This document shows positions 36,697 to 46,245 of a stretch of DNA of 64,000 nt, piece by piece. A program made the position numbers and the translations under genes. Source of the DNA: Ralstonia sp. UNC404CL21Col (GTDB lineage: Bacteria > Pseudomonadota > Gammaproteobacteria > Burkholderiales > Burkholderiaceae). The notes under the pieces were generated by a model. That model saw only the letters and a list, made by a program, of their open reading frames with translations, did no database searches and was not told where the DNA came from. The number at the start of each line of letters is the position of its first letter. Within the stretch, counting starts at the first letter, position 1. Location: contig NZ_JIBE01000003.1 of NCBI RefSeq assembly GCF_000620465.1, forward strand, positions 744,001-808,000, in the 5' to 3' direction.

Positions 36697-36712
36697 TAGA
36701 CAGATCTGTCTA
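36697..36712. promoter_or_regulatory. TetR operator candidate 3
   Basis: TAGACAGATCTGTCTA, a perfect 16-bp palindrome identical in its core to candidate 2 and 34 bp (about three helical turns) from it, centre to centre. It lies about 28 bp upstream of the NTF2-like start. Confidence 0.7.
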
Positions 36713-36740
36713 CACTGACCAACAACCACATGGAGTTGCC

Positions 36741-37208
36741 ATGGAAGCCCGCCCGCCCCTCCCCCCATTCACTCGCGAAACCGCCATTCAAAAGGTTCGG
36801 CTGGCAGAAGACGCGTGGAATACACGTGAACCCGCCCGCATCGTCCTGGCATACAGCGCGGATACCCGCTGGCGTAACCGTACGGAGTTTCCTGTCGGTC
36901 GAGAACAAGCGCAGGCACTTCTGGAGCGAAAGTGGAAACGCGAACTGGACTACCGCCTGATCAAGGAATTGTGGGCGTTCGAGGGAAACCGCATCGCCGT
37001 GCGGTTCGCCTACGAGTGGCACGACGACGCTGGCCAGTGGTACCGCAGCTATGGCAATGAGAACTGGGAATTCGACGAACAAGGCCTGATGACGCATCGC
37101 CATGCGAGCATCAATGACCTCCCTATCAAGGAAGCCGACAGGAAGTTCTTCTGGCCCCTCGGGCGCCGCCCGGAGGATCATCCCGGTTTGTCCGACCTGG
37201 GACTCTGA
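36741..37208 (+). CDS. DUF1348 / NTF2-like (SnoaL-superfamily) protein
   Basis: 155 residues with the DUF1348 pattern: [76 protein letters not shown] and [24 protein letters not shown]. Such cone-fold proteins may bind or modify small hydrophobic molecules; the substrate is unknown. ATG 36741 follows GGAG. Divergent from and probably controlled by the TetR protein. Confidence 0.9.
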   Translation: MEARPPLPPFTRETAIQKVRLAEDAWNTREPARIVLAYSADTRWRNRTEFPVGREQAQALLERKWKRELDYRLIKELWAFEGNRIAVRFAYEWHDDAGQWYRSYGNENWEFDEQGLMTHRHASINDLPIKEADRKFFWPLGRRPEDHPGLSDLGL

Positions 37209-37286
37209 GTTTCGCGAGGGCTACGGCCTTGTCCGAGTGTGGCCGCTCTGAGAGGGCGACCAGCGCATGTTGTGACGACGGTGGGC

Positions 37287-37538
37287 AGCTTCACTCCCAA
37301 ACAGTGAAGCTCCACCCTCAAATACTGACACTCCACCCTCAAACACTGGAGCTTCACCCTCAAACACTGGAGCTTCACCCTCAAACACTGAAGCTTCACC
37401 CTCAAACACTGAAGCTTCACCCTCAGACACTGGAGCTTCACCCTCAGACACTGGAGCTTCACTCTCAAACAGTGACGCTTCACCCTCAAACACTCGAACC
37501 CCACGGTCCAAGCCTCGCGTTCCACGCTTAAACACTGG
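37287..37538. repeat. 21-bp minisatellite, about 12 units
   Basis: Tandem array of AGCTTCACCCTCAAACACTGG-type 21-mers running from 37287 to 37538. The central eight units (37308-37475) are nearly identical; the outer ones are more worn. Because 21 is a multiple of three, frames stay open through the array: plus strand LHPQTLE heptads, minus strand VFEGEAS heptads and LRVKLQC heptads. None joins a recognisable protein. It lies between the DUF1348 gene and the 3' end of the next LysR gene. Confidence 0.85.
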
Positions 37539-37621
37539 CGCAGCGAACAGGAAGCCCGTCACCCATTTCGCATTCAAGGCCCCATCTCCCGGAACTGCCG
37601 TGGCAGCTTGCCACCTGCGTT

Positions 37622-38521
37622 TTAAGGCGAAGAACGGATAAAGGCCGCCAGCTCTTGCGGCTCGCCCGTCGGAAAAGCGTCTTTGAGATGCTCGAGAAAA
37701 GCGGAAACGCGGGGGCTCAGCAACCGTCTGGACGGATACAGCGCCCAGACCGAGATATCTGGCCCCTCCAGATCGCCCCAATGCACCAGCGTGCCGGCCT
37801 CCAGATCCTGCGCCACGAGCGACACCGGCAGGCAGGCGGCGCCCACGCCAAGACGGACGGTGTCGCGCACCATGATGAGCGACGACAGCTGCGCGACCGG
37901 CCTGATGCCGATACGCGACTTGCCCCCCGGCCCAGTGATATCCCAAGCTGCGGCCCCATTGCCGGGGCCACGAAGAACGGCTGGCGTCACAGCTTGACCC
38001 GACGGCCGCTCCAGTCCGGGCCCTGCCACGACGACCAGGCGATCACGCAGAAACACGCGTCCGATCAGGCTTTCGTCCGGGGCCGGGTTGACGCGGATGA
38101 CGAGGTCATAGCCCTCTTCGATCATGTCGACGCCGCGGTCTTCGGTGGTCACCTCCAACTGCACCTCGGGATATTTCAGCGCAAACGTGGCCACCAGCTT
38201 GCCCATGGCGACCTGCGAAAACAGCATGGGCGCGCTGATGCGCAGACGTCCACGCGGCCGTTCGCTGCCTGATGCAATTGCAGCGGCGGTTTCCGCGATC
38301 TCGGCGAGCAGCGTGCCCGTACGCTCGTACAGCGCATGGCCCTCCTGGGTGAGCTTGAGCCCGCGCGAACCGCGCTCGAACAGCCGAAGATCGAGACTGC
38401 CCTCCAGCTCCGAGACCCGACGAGAAAGCGTCGCCTTCGGCCGCCCCGTCGCCCGGGCGGCCTCGCCAAAGCTTCCATGTCGGGCAACGAGGTTGAAATC
38501 CGCAAGCGCCAGCCAATCCAT
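37622..38521 (-). CDS. LysR family transcriptional regulator
   Basis: 299 residues: HTH (ADFNLVARHGSFGEAARATGRPKATLSRRVSELEGSLDLRLFERGSRGLKLTQEG) and effector domain (LRISAPMLFSQVAMGKLVATFALKYPEVQLEVTTEDRGVDMIEEGYDLVIRV). ATG 38521 (MDWLALADF) with GGTGG upstream is preferred over GTG 38530. It is divergent from the NmrA-like gene; the gap contains AGACA-CCC-TGTCT at 38536-38548. Confidence 0.92.
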   Translation of the reverse strand: MDWLALADFNLVARHGSFGEAARATGRPKATLSRRVSELEGSLDLRLFERGSRGLKLTQEGHALYERTGTLLAEIAETAAAIASGSERPRGRLRISAPMLFSQVAMGKLVATFALKYPEVQLEVTTEDRGVDMIEEGYDLVIRVNPAPDESLIGRVFLRDRLVVVAGPGLERPSGQAVTPAVLRGPGNGAAAWDITGPGGKSRIGIRPVAQLSSLIMVRDTVRLGVGAACLPVSLVAQDLEAGTLVHWGDLEGPDISVWALYPSRRLLSPRVSAFLEHLKDAFPTGEPQELAAFIRSSP

Positions 38522-38624
38522 ATGTTCCACCGTTGAGACACCCTGTCTATTTATAGCATCTTCCGGACCACAGATGGATCACCTACCTTAGCTGGGAACC
38601 CAACCCACTCAAGGAGTGAACATC

Positions 38625-39488
38625 ATGACCATCCTCGTTACTGGTGCTACCGGCCGCGTCGGCCGCCAAGTCGTCCATCAACTTGCCAACCGCGGTGCGG
38701 ACGTGCGCGCGCTGGTTCGCGACCCTGCAAAAGCCGACTTCCCGGCCAGCGTGAACGTCGTGCAGGGCGACATGCTGGATCTGGACTCGCTGCGGCGTGC
38801 CTTTGTCGGTGTCCGGACCCTGTTCCTGCTCAATGCGGTCGCAGGCGACGAATTCACGCAGGCCTTGCTTGCGCTGAACGTGGCGCGCGAATCCGGCGTT
38901 GAGCGCGTCGTCTATCTGTCGGTCATGCACGCCGAGCGCTTCGTAAACGTGCCGCACTTTGCAGTGAAGTCCGGCGCGGAACGCATGATCGAGCAGATGG
39001 GCTTCAGCGCCACCATCCTGCGTCCGGCCTACTTCATGGACAACGAACACATGGTCAAGGACGTCATCGTCAACCATGGCGTCTACCCGATGCCGATCGG
39101 CAGCAAGGGCGTTGCGATGGTCGACACGCGCGACATCGCGGAAGTCGCGGCCATCGAGTTGATCCGCCGCGATGCGGCGCCTGGCAAGCTGCCGATCGAG
39201 ACCATCAACCTCGTGGGCCCCGATACGCTGACGGGCCCCGAGCTGGCCTCGATCTGGTCAGAAACACTCGGCCGCCCCGTGGCCTACGGCGGCGACGACC
39301 CGACCGGATTCGAGCACAACCTGACGAACTTCCTGCCCAAATGGATGGCTTATGAGATGCGCCTGATGGCCGAACGGTATGTCAGCGACGGCATGGTTCC
39401 GCAGGCGGGCGATGTCGAGCGTCTGACCGCCCTCCTGGGCCGCCCGCTGCGCTCGTATCGCGATTTCGCAGCGGCGCTCGCAAGCTGA
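38625..39488 (+). CDS. NmrA-like NAD(P)-binding protein
   Basis: 287 residues of the NmrA / atypical SDR type: ILVTGATGRVGRQVVHQLANRGADVRALVRDPAK (TGATGxxG), GDMLDLDSLRRAFVGVRTLFLL, the ILRPAYFMDN region and the C-terminal TGPELASIWSETLGRPVAY. These proteins act as NAD(P)H-dependent quinone reductases or redox-sensing regulators. ATG 38625 is chosen because AAGGAG lies upstream. Divergent from LysR, a common target-regulator pairing. Confidence 0.9.
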   Translation: MTILVTGATGRVGRQVVHQLANRGADVRALVRDPAKADFPASVNVVQGDMLDLDSLRRAFVGVRTLFLLNAVAGDEFTQALLALNVARESGVERVVYLSVMHAERFVNVPHFAVKSGAERMIEQMGFSATILRPAYFMDNEHMVKDVIVNHGVYPMPIGSKGVAMVDTRDIAEVAAIELIRRDAAPGKLPIETINLVGPDTLTGPELASIWSETLGRPVAYGGDDPTGFEHNLTNFLPKWMAYEMRLMAERYVSDGMVPQAGDVERLTALLGRPLRSYRDFAAALAS

Positions 39489-39733
39489 GCCGCGCGGGTA
39501 CGGGCGGGCCGAGGCCGACTGGCGAAGCGGCGGATGCCCCCCGCCTCCGGGCTTGTGTCCGGCGGGCGGGGCTTGCAACAGAAACCGCTCGCTGGACTGC
39601 AGTTTTGCTGTCTTGTGCCGATAACCAGCGGTGACGGCGTGCCCTACACCTATCAATACCGTCCATAAGATCGACCGTACGATGCCCCGTCGAACCGGCA
39701 GCGTTGCGGTTTGTCGTCGCCCAAGACCACGAC

Positions 39734-41236
39734 ATGTCCCTTCGCCCCCTTGCCCAACGGCTGGCCACATCGGCAGGCCACCATCCCTTGATCGTTGGTG
39801 CACTCGGAACGTTGCTGACATTCATTGTCCTGGCAATCAGTGTGCTGACCCTGTGGGCCAACCGTGAAACGGCCATCGAGCACGCACACGACACCTCGAA
39901 GAACGTCGCTGCCGTTCTGGCCAGCCACATCTCGCGCACCGTTGAATCGGCAGATCAATCGCTGCAGACGCTGATCGCCGCGCTCGACAAACCCGGCATC
40001 CGCAACCTCGATCCGGGCGTCCGGCACGATCTGCTGTTCAGCCCGACGGCCTCTGCCCGGTATGTCACGGGCATGGGCGTGACCGACGACAAGGGCCAGC
40101 TCGTCGACGGTTGCTGCTCCCTCACGCACCGGTGGGATTTCAGCGACCGCGACTACTTCATCGTCCATCGCGACCACGCAAACGTTGGCCTCTACGTGTC
40201 CGCCGTCTACAAGGCCCGGTCACGCGCAGGGGTGGAGGCCATCGCCCTGAGCCGAAGGATGAACCGACGGGATGGCACGTTTGCCGGCACCGCGCTGGTG
40301 GCGATCGACCTCGACTACTTCCGGCAGCTTCTTGAAAAGCTCGATGTCGGGCCGCGCGGCGTCACGGCCATCGTCCGCACCGACGGAACGCTGGTGGCGA
40401 GAAATCCGCCGCCCAGCGCAGCCCGCGCGCTCAATTTCAACAAATCGCTGACGTTCCCGCGCATGGTCAACCAGGAGTCCGGCTTTTATGTGGCGCCGTC
40501 GGCCAGCGACGGCGTGCTCCGCCTCTATACGTTCCAGCGCGTGCCGGGCACACCGTTCATCGCCGTGGTCGCGCCGGCCATGAGCGATGCGCTTGCAGCC
40601 TGGCGGCGGCTGTCATGGATCGTCGGGCTGTCGTCGCTGTCGGTGAGTCTTGCGTTCTGCGCTGGTGTCTGGCTCCTGGCTTTTGCGCTGCGGGGCCGCG
40701 TGATGGCGGAAGCCCACCTGCGCGAGCTTACGCAAACCGATCCGCTCACCGGCCTGAAGAACAGGCGCGCCCTGGATGTCGCGCTGGAAAACGAGTGGGA
40801 TCGCCTGCAACGCAATGACAGTCGGCTCTCCGTGCTCTTTGTCGATGCCGATCACTTCAAACGCTATAACGACGAGCACGGCCATGCTCAGGGCGACATC
40901 GCGCTCCAGTACCTCGCCCAGTGCATCTCCAAGCATGCGCGACGACGCGGCGATCTCGCGGCCCGATATGGCGGAGAAGAATTCGTGGTGCTGTTGCCCG
41001 ATACGGGCGAGGCGGGCGCCACGCGGATCGCCGAAGCCATCCGTGCCGAAGTGGAAGGCACAGGCGCGTCCGTGGGCAACACAGGCCTGGCCCCTTTCAC
41101 CGTGAGCGTCGGTTGCGCGACCGCGCGGCGCTCGAGCTTCCCGTCGCTGACCGCATTGACCAAGGCTGCGGACGATGCGCTCTACGAGGCCAAGCGCAAA
41201 GGCCGCAACCGCGTTGACTACGCCACGGCTGCCTAG
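39734..41236 (+). CDS. Diguanylate cyclase with dCache sensor domain (I-site present)
   Basis: About 500 residues. Membrane helix near the N-terminus (HPLIVGALGTLLTFIVLAISVLTLW), a periplasmic dCache-type sensor (about 40-280; SLTHRWDFSDRDYFIVHRDHANVGLYVSAVYKARSRAGVEAIALSRRM), a second membrane helix (LSSLSVSLAFCAGVWLLAF) and a C-terminal GGDEF domain with RYGGEEFVVLLPDTGE. The allosteric I-site RRGD sits five residues before GGEEF, so product inhibition is expected. It makes c-di-GMP. The start is uncertain: ATG 39734 lacks a clear ribosome site and a TTG lies 10 codons upstream. Confidence 0.92.
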   Translation: MSLRPLAQRLATSAGHHPLIVGALGTLLTFIVLAISVLTLWANRETAIEHAHDTSKNVAAVLASHISRTVESADQSLQTLIAALDKPGIRNLDPGVRHDLLFSPTASARYVTGMGVTDDKGQLVDGCCSLTHRWDFSDRDYFIVHRDHANVGLYVSAVYKARSRAGVEAIALSRRMNRRDGTFAGTALVAIDLDYFRQLLEKLDVGPRGVTAIVRTDGTLVARNPPPSAARALNFNKSLTFPRMVNQESGFYVAPSASDGVLRLYTFQRVPGTPFIAVVAPAMSDALAAWRRLSWIVGLSSLSVSLAFCAGVWLLAFALRGRVMAEAHLRELTQTDPLTGLKNRRALDVALENEWDRLQRNDSRLSVLFVDADHFKRYNDEHGHAQGDIALQYLAQCISKHARRRGDLAARYGGEEFVVLLPDTGEAGATRIAEAIRAEVEGTGASVGNTGLAPFTVSVGCATARRSSFPSLTALTKAADDALYEAKRKGRNRVDYATAA

Positions 41237-41260
41237 CCTCGCATCAGCACCGCCCGCCGG

Positions 41261-42523
41261 TTATTGCAGGGTGGCGCCGCCCCCGCCGAGATACAGACCG
41301 AGCAGCCGCGCGAACTGGCCGCCATCGGTGTTGATCGTCGTCTGGTACGTGCCGCCCGAGCCAAAGACGATGGCAAAGGTATGGCCGGTGCCGTATTCCT
41401 GCGTGTTGCGCAGCATGTAGTCGACGCGGTTGTCGCGGTAGTGCTGATTGGTGCCGCCCGGCGTGCTGGACGGCACGCCCAGCGGCGTCTGCCACCACAG
41501 AATGGGCAGCCCATTCCCCAACGCAGTCCGATAGTCCAGGTAACTGGTTTGCGACTGATGGAAATTGGGCGTGTTGACGTTGTTCTCATCCCAGTAGAAC
41601 GTACCGCCGCGGCCCGTGCACTCCGACACGGCGGCAGCTTCCAGGCAGCCGGCGTCACGGTCGCTGGTCTGGGCGACGATGAAGTCAGCCTGGTGCGCGG
41701 CCGCAGCGCGCATTTCCCCCGCAACCGCAGTCGGCGATCCCGACCAGAACGCGGGCGGGAATCCGATCAGCGCCTTGGGTGCAATCTGGCGGGCCATCTG
41801 CACCAGGCACTGCCCGATGCCGGCGGCCGTGTTGGGCAGGCTGCTGCATTCCGGCTGGCTGTTCACCACCGCCGCCATCTGCGTTGGATCATGGCTCGGG
41901 GCCTGCGCCCACACGTAGCCCCAGAAGTCGGGCTCCAGATTGATCAGCACGGGCGCATTCAACGCAGCAATGCGTTGATACATCAATCGCGCCTGGCTCC
42001 AGTACGTGTTCATGAACGTCGCATCGGTGATGCCGCTCAGGTTGCCGTCACCGTTCTGCGCCATCTGGTAGAAGGTGAACATCGGGGTGGCGCCATAGGT
42101 CTGGGCAGCTTGCGCGGCATACGTGATGTACGCGCCGTCAGGGCTGTTCCAGTAGAGCCACGAACCCGGCCCGGCCCCCACGAGGTAGACGTCGATGATG
42201 TCAGGCCGAATGCCCTGGCTCTGCATATCCGAAATCGATTGGCCCGAACCCAGGCCGACGAGCACACGCGAAGGCTTGCCCAATTTCTGGACGAGCGCGG
42301 CGCTGGCCGACAGGGTCGATGTACTGCCGCCGGTGCCTCCACCGCCGTTCCCACCAGTCTGACCGCCGGGCGTGCCTCCGTTGGTCCCCCCGTTGGTGCC
42401 CCCTTGCGTCCCCGTGCCACCGCTGGTGCTGCTGGCCTGCGTGCTATCGGATCCGCCACCACAGCCCGCCAGCGCAAACGCAATCGCTGCGACGGCAATC
42501 CATCGTTGAGAAAACACGATCAT
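41261..42523 (-). CDS. Putative glycoside-hydrolase-like lipoprotein
   Basis: 420 residues: lipobox ALAGC, then a 40-residue Gly/Thr/Ser linker (GGTGTQGGTNGGTNGGTPGG), and a soluble domain of about 340 residues. The domain has TIM-barrel-like features (IRPDIIDVYLVGAGPGSWLYWNS, MFTFYQMAQNGDG, VLINLEPDFWGYVWAQ with a candidate catalytic Glu, FIVAQTSDRDAG, LPILWWQTPLG). This looks like a surface-exposed sugar-degrading or carbohydrate-binding enzyme; I cannot name the family. ATG 42523 follows AAGGA at 9 bases. Confidence 0.75.
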   Translation of the reverse strand: MIVFSQRWIAVAAIAFALAGCGGGSDSTQASSTSGGTGTQGGTNGGTNGGTPGGQTGGNGGGGTGGSTSTLSASAALVQKLGKPSRVLVGLGSGQSISDMQSQGIRPDIIDVYLVGAGPGSWLYWNSPDGAYITYAAQAAQTYGATPMFTFYQMAQNGDGNLSGITDATFMNTYWSQARLMYQRIAALNAPVLINLEPDFWGYVWAQAPSHDPTQMAAVVNSQPECSSLPNTAAGIGQCLVQMARQIAPKALIGFPPAFWSGSPTAVAGEMRAAAAHQADFIVAQTSDRDAGCLEAAAVSECTGRGGTFYWDENNVNTPNFHQSQTSYLDYRTALGNGLPILWWQTPLGVPSSTPGGTNQHYRDNRVDYMLRNTQEYGTGHTFAIVFGSGGTYQTTINTDGGQFARLLGLYLGGGGATLQ

Positions 42524-43083
42524 CAAAGAAATCCTTGAAAGAAGAGATGCATCTGGTATCTGGTTGCTGGGCCCTCCATCGAGCCCGCGGCATTCAATTC
42601 GCCGTGCGCGACGCCATCTGTGCAGCGCTGAATGCGCCGCGATAGATGTGGAGTCTTCGACAGGGCCTTCGCGCTTCGAAGCATCGGTGCGAGACGTTGA
42701 CCATGCTCCCCAGCTGGCAAGCCTCTTCCAACAGCGGTGCCCCGGACACCTGCTTGTTGCGCATACACCCTCCCAACTTTTTTGTTGTCGTCAAACCGTG
42801 TGCAAGGCTGCACGAACCGTGCCACACCCCCTACGAAAGAGGGGTGACATGCCTTGGTGCGACATGTGACACGAAGCGTCGGCGCATTTCAACGCATTGG
42901 CGGGTTTGATGAGCTTTTTTGATAAAGCGCTTGAGCGCTGTCGCACGCGGCCTCTTGGACTCTGCGCCCTGTGTGGGTGCACAGCATTCAACTGGGCAAC
43001 CCCTGCCGCGTGCTGCTGGAGACGTGTCACCCCCGTGATAAATCGCGCAAAATGCTGCGCATCTGGGATGTGGAGGCTCGCCG
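42524..43083. other. Intergenic region between lipoprotein and LysR genes
   Basis: About 560 bp. A small minus-strand frame (42594-42764, 56 codons, starting MRNKQVSGAPLLEEACQ) has a good GGGAGGGTGT ribosome site but no recognisable product. A CACCCCC...GAGGGGTG hairpin lies near 42822-42844 without a T-run. Nothing else is clear. Confidence 0.45.
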
Positions 43084-44001
43084 GTGGGCATCAATTTCGA
43101 TTTGACGGACTTGCAGGCGTTTCGCGCGGTGGTGGAGTTGGGCAACTTCCGCAAGGCCGCCGAGGCGATCAGCATTTCCCAGCCCGCGTTGAGCCGTCGG
43201 ATCGACAAGCTCGAAAGCGCGCTCGGCGTGCCCCTGTTTGAGCGCACCACACGCAGCGTCACGCTCACCACCGTCGGCCGCGTGTTCGCCCGCAGTGCTG
43301 AACAACTGCTCGACGATCTCGACGTCGCCCTGCTCGGCATTCGTGACGTTTCATCGAGCCGCCTGGGGCAAGTGACCATCGCGTGTGTGCCGTCGGTGGC
43401 CTACTACTTTCTGCCGAACCTGATTGCGCGCTATCACCGCCGCTTTCCGCGCATTCGGGTCAAGCTGGTGGATGCGAGCGCGAACGAAGTACTGGGGGCC
43501 GTCATCAGCGGCGAAGCAGACTTTGGCCTGAGCTTCATGGGCAGCCAGGAGCCGGAGATCGAATTCAAGATGCTGCTGCAGGAGCGATTTGTTGCCGCCT
43601 GCCGGCGCGATCATCCGCTCGCCCGGAAGAAGCGCGTGACGTGGAACGAGCTTTACGAACACGAATACGTGTCAGTGGACAAGACCTCCGGCAACCGGCT
43701 GCTGCTCGATCAGGCGCTGTCGGCCGTGGCACCGCGTGCGCCAAGCGTCTGTGAGACGCGGCACGTCACGACCATGCTCGGGTTGGTTGAAGCGGGGCTG
43801 GGTGTGGCTGCGGTGCCGTCGATGGCCATGCCGGGGCATGACCATCCGATCCTGACAAGCGTGCCGCTGGTGGAGCCTGTCGTGAAACGGCGCGTGGGCA
43901 TCGTGAAGCGGCGCGGCCGGGCATTGACGCCCGCCGCAGAAGCGTTTCACCAGATGATCATTGAAGCGAAGCGCGGCGGCGTGACGACAGGCGATGCATG
44001 A
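43084..44001 (+). CDS. LysR family transcriptional regulator
   Basis: 305 residues with the HTH (DLQAFRAVVELGNFRKAAEAISISQPALSRRIDKLESALGVPLFERTTRSVTLTTVG) and effector domain (VTIACVPSVAYYFLPNLIARYHRRFPRIRVKLVDASANEV, GLVEAGLGVAAVPSMAMPG). It starts with GTG 43084. It converges on the binding-protein and citA genes rather than diverging from them, but its position makes it a plausible regulator of the citrate genes. Confidence 0.9.
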   Translation: MGINFDLTDLQAFRAVVELGNFRKAAEAISISQPALSRRIDKLESALGVPLFERTTRSVTLTTVGRVFARSAEQLLDDLDVALLGIRDVSSSRLGQVTIACVPSVAYYFLPNLIARYHRRFPRIRVKLVDASANEVLGAVISGEADFGLSFMGSQEPEIEFKMLLQERFVAACRRDHPLARKKRVTWNELYEHEYVSVDKTSGNRLLLDQALSAVAPRAPSVCETRHVTTMLGLVEAGLGVAAVPSMAMPGHDHPILTSVPLVEPVVKRRVGIVKRRGRALTPAAEAFHQMIIEAKRGGVTTGDA

Positions 44002-44049
44002 AGAACAAACAAACGCGCTTGGCTTGACGCGCCGCGCGGGCGCGCCATC

Positions 44050-44832
44050 TCAATGCGCCGGCACAGAATCCAGCCCGGTCGATTTCACGTCCGCCTGCAC
44101 GGCGGGCGAAGCGAGATAGTCAAGAAGCGCCTTGGCTTCCTTCGGATGCTGTGCACCAACGGGGATGCCCGCAGCAAAGCGCGTCACCGACTGCAGCGAC
44201 TCGGGAATCTTTCCGACGAAGGTTGCCCCCGGCACCGGCAGCAGTTCGCTCACTTGCTGGAAGCCGACTTCGTAGTCGCCCGTCGCCACCACCGACGCCA
44301 CCGGAATACGCGGAATCATCTTCGCCTTTGCCTTGACCTGCTCTTCAATGCCCAGCTTCTTGAACAGCTCGCGCTCGATATAGACGCCGCTTGCGCTGTC
44401 CGAGTAAGCGATCGACTTGGCATGCAGCAGCACTTGCTTGAGGGCCTCGGGTGAGCTGATATCGGGCTTGGCTGCACCTTCGCGCACCACCATGCCGATG
44501 CGCGAGTCGGCCAGTTCCACGCGCGAATCCGGGATGACCTTGCCTTGCTTGATCAGATCGTCGAGTGCGTAGCCGACCATGATCACGGCATCGGCAGGTT
44601 CGCCGCGTGCGAGCCGATTCGGTATGGCTTCGGGCGACTTGCCCATCGACGGGCCGAGTGCAGTGTCGAGCGTGTTGCCCGTCTGCGCGGCGAACTTGGG
44701 CCCAAGCAGCTTATAGGCGGCCGTAAAGCCACCGGAACTCATGACGTGCAGTTCAGCAGCGTGGACGGTGGCTGCCACCGACGAGGTTGCGACGAGCGCG
44801 GCTGCGCACAGGTTCCGAAACAGAGTCTTCAT
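44050..44832 (-). CDS. ModA-like periplasmic substrate-binding protein (orphan)
   Basis: 260 residues with a signal peptide (KTLFRNLCAAALVATSSVAATVHAAELHV) and the ModA/accessory-type binding fold (LHVMSSGGFTAAYKLLGPKFAAQTGNTLDTALGPSMG, EPADAVIMVGYALDDLIKQGKVI, KSIAYSDSASGVYIERELFKKLGI, GFQQVSELLPVPGATFVG). This is the group often annotated as molybdate-type but without molybdate residues confirmed here. No ABC permease or ATPase is nearby; instead it is encoded 69 bases downstream of the citA symporter gene, on the same strand. Confidence 0.83.
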   Translation of the reverse strand: MKTLFRNLCAAALVATSSVAATVHAAELHVMSSGGFTAAYKLLGPKFAAQTGNTLDTALGPSMGKSPEAIPNRLARGEPADAVIMVGYALDDLIKQGKVIPDSRVELADSRIGMVVREGAAKPDISSPEALKQVLLHAKSIAYSDSASGVYIERELFKKLGIEEQVKAKAKMIPRIPVASVVATGDYEVGFQQVSELLPVPGATFVGKIPESLQSVTRFAAGIPVGAQHPKEAKALLDYLASPAVQADVKSTGLDSVPAH

Positions 44833-44901
44833 GGTGAGGCTCATGCCAGGTCGTACGTGTTTATGAATATGCGGAACGCAGGATGCGGGATGCGCTGGGC
44901 G

Positions 44902-46197
44902 TCAATGCGCCGGCGCCAGCGTCACTGCACGGCGGCGATAGAGCGTCAACGTTGCCAGGAGTGCGCACGTGGCGGCAAGGCTCATCCAGTAGCCGGGAGC
45001 GGCCTTGTCGCCGGTCATATGGATGGCCGCTGTCGAGATGGCCGGTGTAAAGCCGCCGAACACTGCCGTGGCGAGGCTGTAGGCGAGCGAGAACCCGGCA
45101 ACGCGCACCTGCACGGGCATCACTTCCGTAAGCGCAACGACCATCGCGCCGTTGTAGAGGCCGTACATGAACGACAGCCACAGCAGCACAAGCAGCATGT
45201 TCATGAAGCTGGGCGCGTGCGCGAGGAACGAAAGCGCCGGGTATGCCGTGGCGATGGTCAGCATCGTCATGCCGATCAGCAGGGGTCGACGGCCGATCCT
45301 GTCGGAAAGCGCACCGCCAATCGGCAGCCACACGAAGTTCGACACCCCAACGCACAGCGTCACGAGCAGGCTGTCGGCCGTACTCAGATGCAAGACGGTT
45401 TTGCCGAACGTCGGCGCGTAGACGGTGATGAGGTAGAAGCTCGTCGTGGTCATTGCCACCAGCATCATCCCGGCGAGCACGACGCCCCAGTTTTGCAGCA
45501 GCGTGCCGAACACCTCCTTCATGCTCGGACGATGCTTGCGCGCCTTGAACTCCTGCGTTTCTTCAAGATTGCGGCGCAGCACGAAGATGAACGGCACGAT
45601 CATGCAACCGACGAAGAACGGCACACGCCATCCCCATGCGGCGATGGCCGGTGCACTGAGCCATTGGTTCAGCGCGAAACCGAGACCTGCCGCCACGACG
45701 ATGGCGACCTGCTGGCTGGCGGACTGCCAGCTCGTGAAAAAGCCCTTGCGGCCCGGCGTGGCCATCTCGGCCAGATAGACCGATACGCCGCCCAGCTCCG
45801 CACCAGCCGAGAAGCCCTGCAGGAGACGCCCGAGCAACACGAGCGCCGGCGCCAAGAGACCAATCGTGGCGTAGCCGGGAACGAACGCGATCAGCACCGT
45901 CCCGCTTGCCATGATGGACAGCGTGACGATGAGCCCCTTGCGGCGGCCAACGTCGTCAATGTAGGCGCCGAGCACGATCGCGCCCAGCGGCCGCATCAGA
46001 AAGCCGGCGCCAAAAACTGCGAACGTCATCATCAGCGAGCCGAACTCGCTTTCGGTCGGAAAAAAGACGTTGGCGATCTGCGTGGCGTAGAAGCCGAACA
46101 GGAAGAAGTCGAACTGCTCCAGGAAATTCCCGGCGGTCACGCGGAAGACCGCAGCGGCCTTGGATTGCCCGGTCGACAGGCTGGACGGGGGGTGCAT
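44902..46197 (-). CDS. citA: CitA-type citrate-proton symporter (MFS, MHS family)
   Basis: 431 residues, twelve membrane helices, with strong similarity to plasmid- and Salmonella-type Cit[117 protein letters not shown], and [13 protein letters not shown]. It takes up citrate (or a close tricarboxylate) with protons. ATG 46197 follows AGGAGACACCTCG. The leader holds an exact 17-bp palindrome (46229-46245). It is co-oriented with the orphan binding protein and lies downstream of aceA. Confidence 0.9.
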   Translation of the reverse strand: MHPPSSLSTGQSKAAAVFRVTAGNFLEQFDFFLFGFYATQIANVFFPTESEFGSLMMTFAVFGAGFLMRPLGAIVLGAYIDDVGRRKGLIVTLSIMASGTVLIAFVPGYATIGLLAPALVLLGRLLQGFSAGAELGGVSVYLAEMATPGRKGFFTSWQSASQQVAIVVAAGLGFALNQWLSAPAIAAWGWRVPFFVGCMIVPFIFVLRRNLEETQEFKARKHRPSMKEVFGTLLQNWGVVLAGMMLVAMTTTSFYLITVYAPTFGKTVLHLSTADSLLVTLCVGVSNFVWLPIGGALSDRIGRRPLLIGMTMLTIATAYPALSFLAHAPSFMNMLLVLLWLSFMYGLYNGAMVVALTEVMPVQVRVAGFSLAYSLATAVFGGFTPAISTAAIHMTGDKAAPGYWMSLAATCALLATLTLYRRRAVTLAPAH

Positions 46198-46228
46198 CGA
46201 GGTGTCTCCTGGAAGCCAAAAAAGAATA

Positions 46229-46245
46229 CGCCGTTGAACGGCGTT
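46229..46245. promoter_or_regulatory. 17-bp perfect palindrome in the citA leader
   Basis: ACGCCGTT-G-AACGGCGT, 8-bp arms around one base, lies about 32 bp upstream of citA. On the citA strand it is followed by ATTCTTTTTTGG. It could be an operator or a leader hairpin with a U-run before the ribosome site. Confidence 0.55.

Noticed and set aside
37287..37538. CRISPR array
   Set aside because: Units are contiguous 21-mers with no unique spacers and no cas genes nearby; it is a minisatellite.
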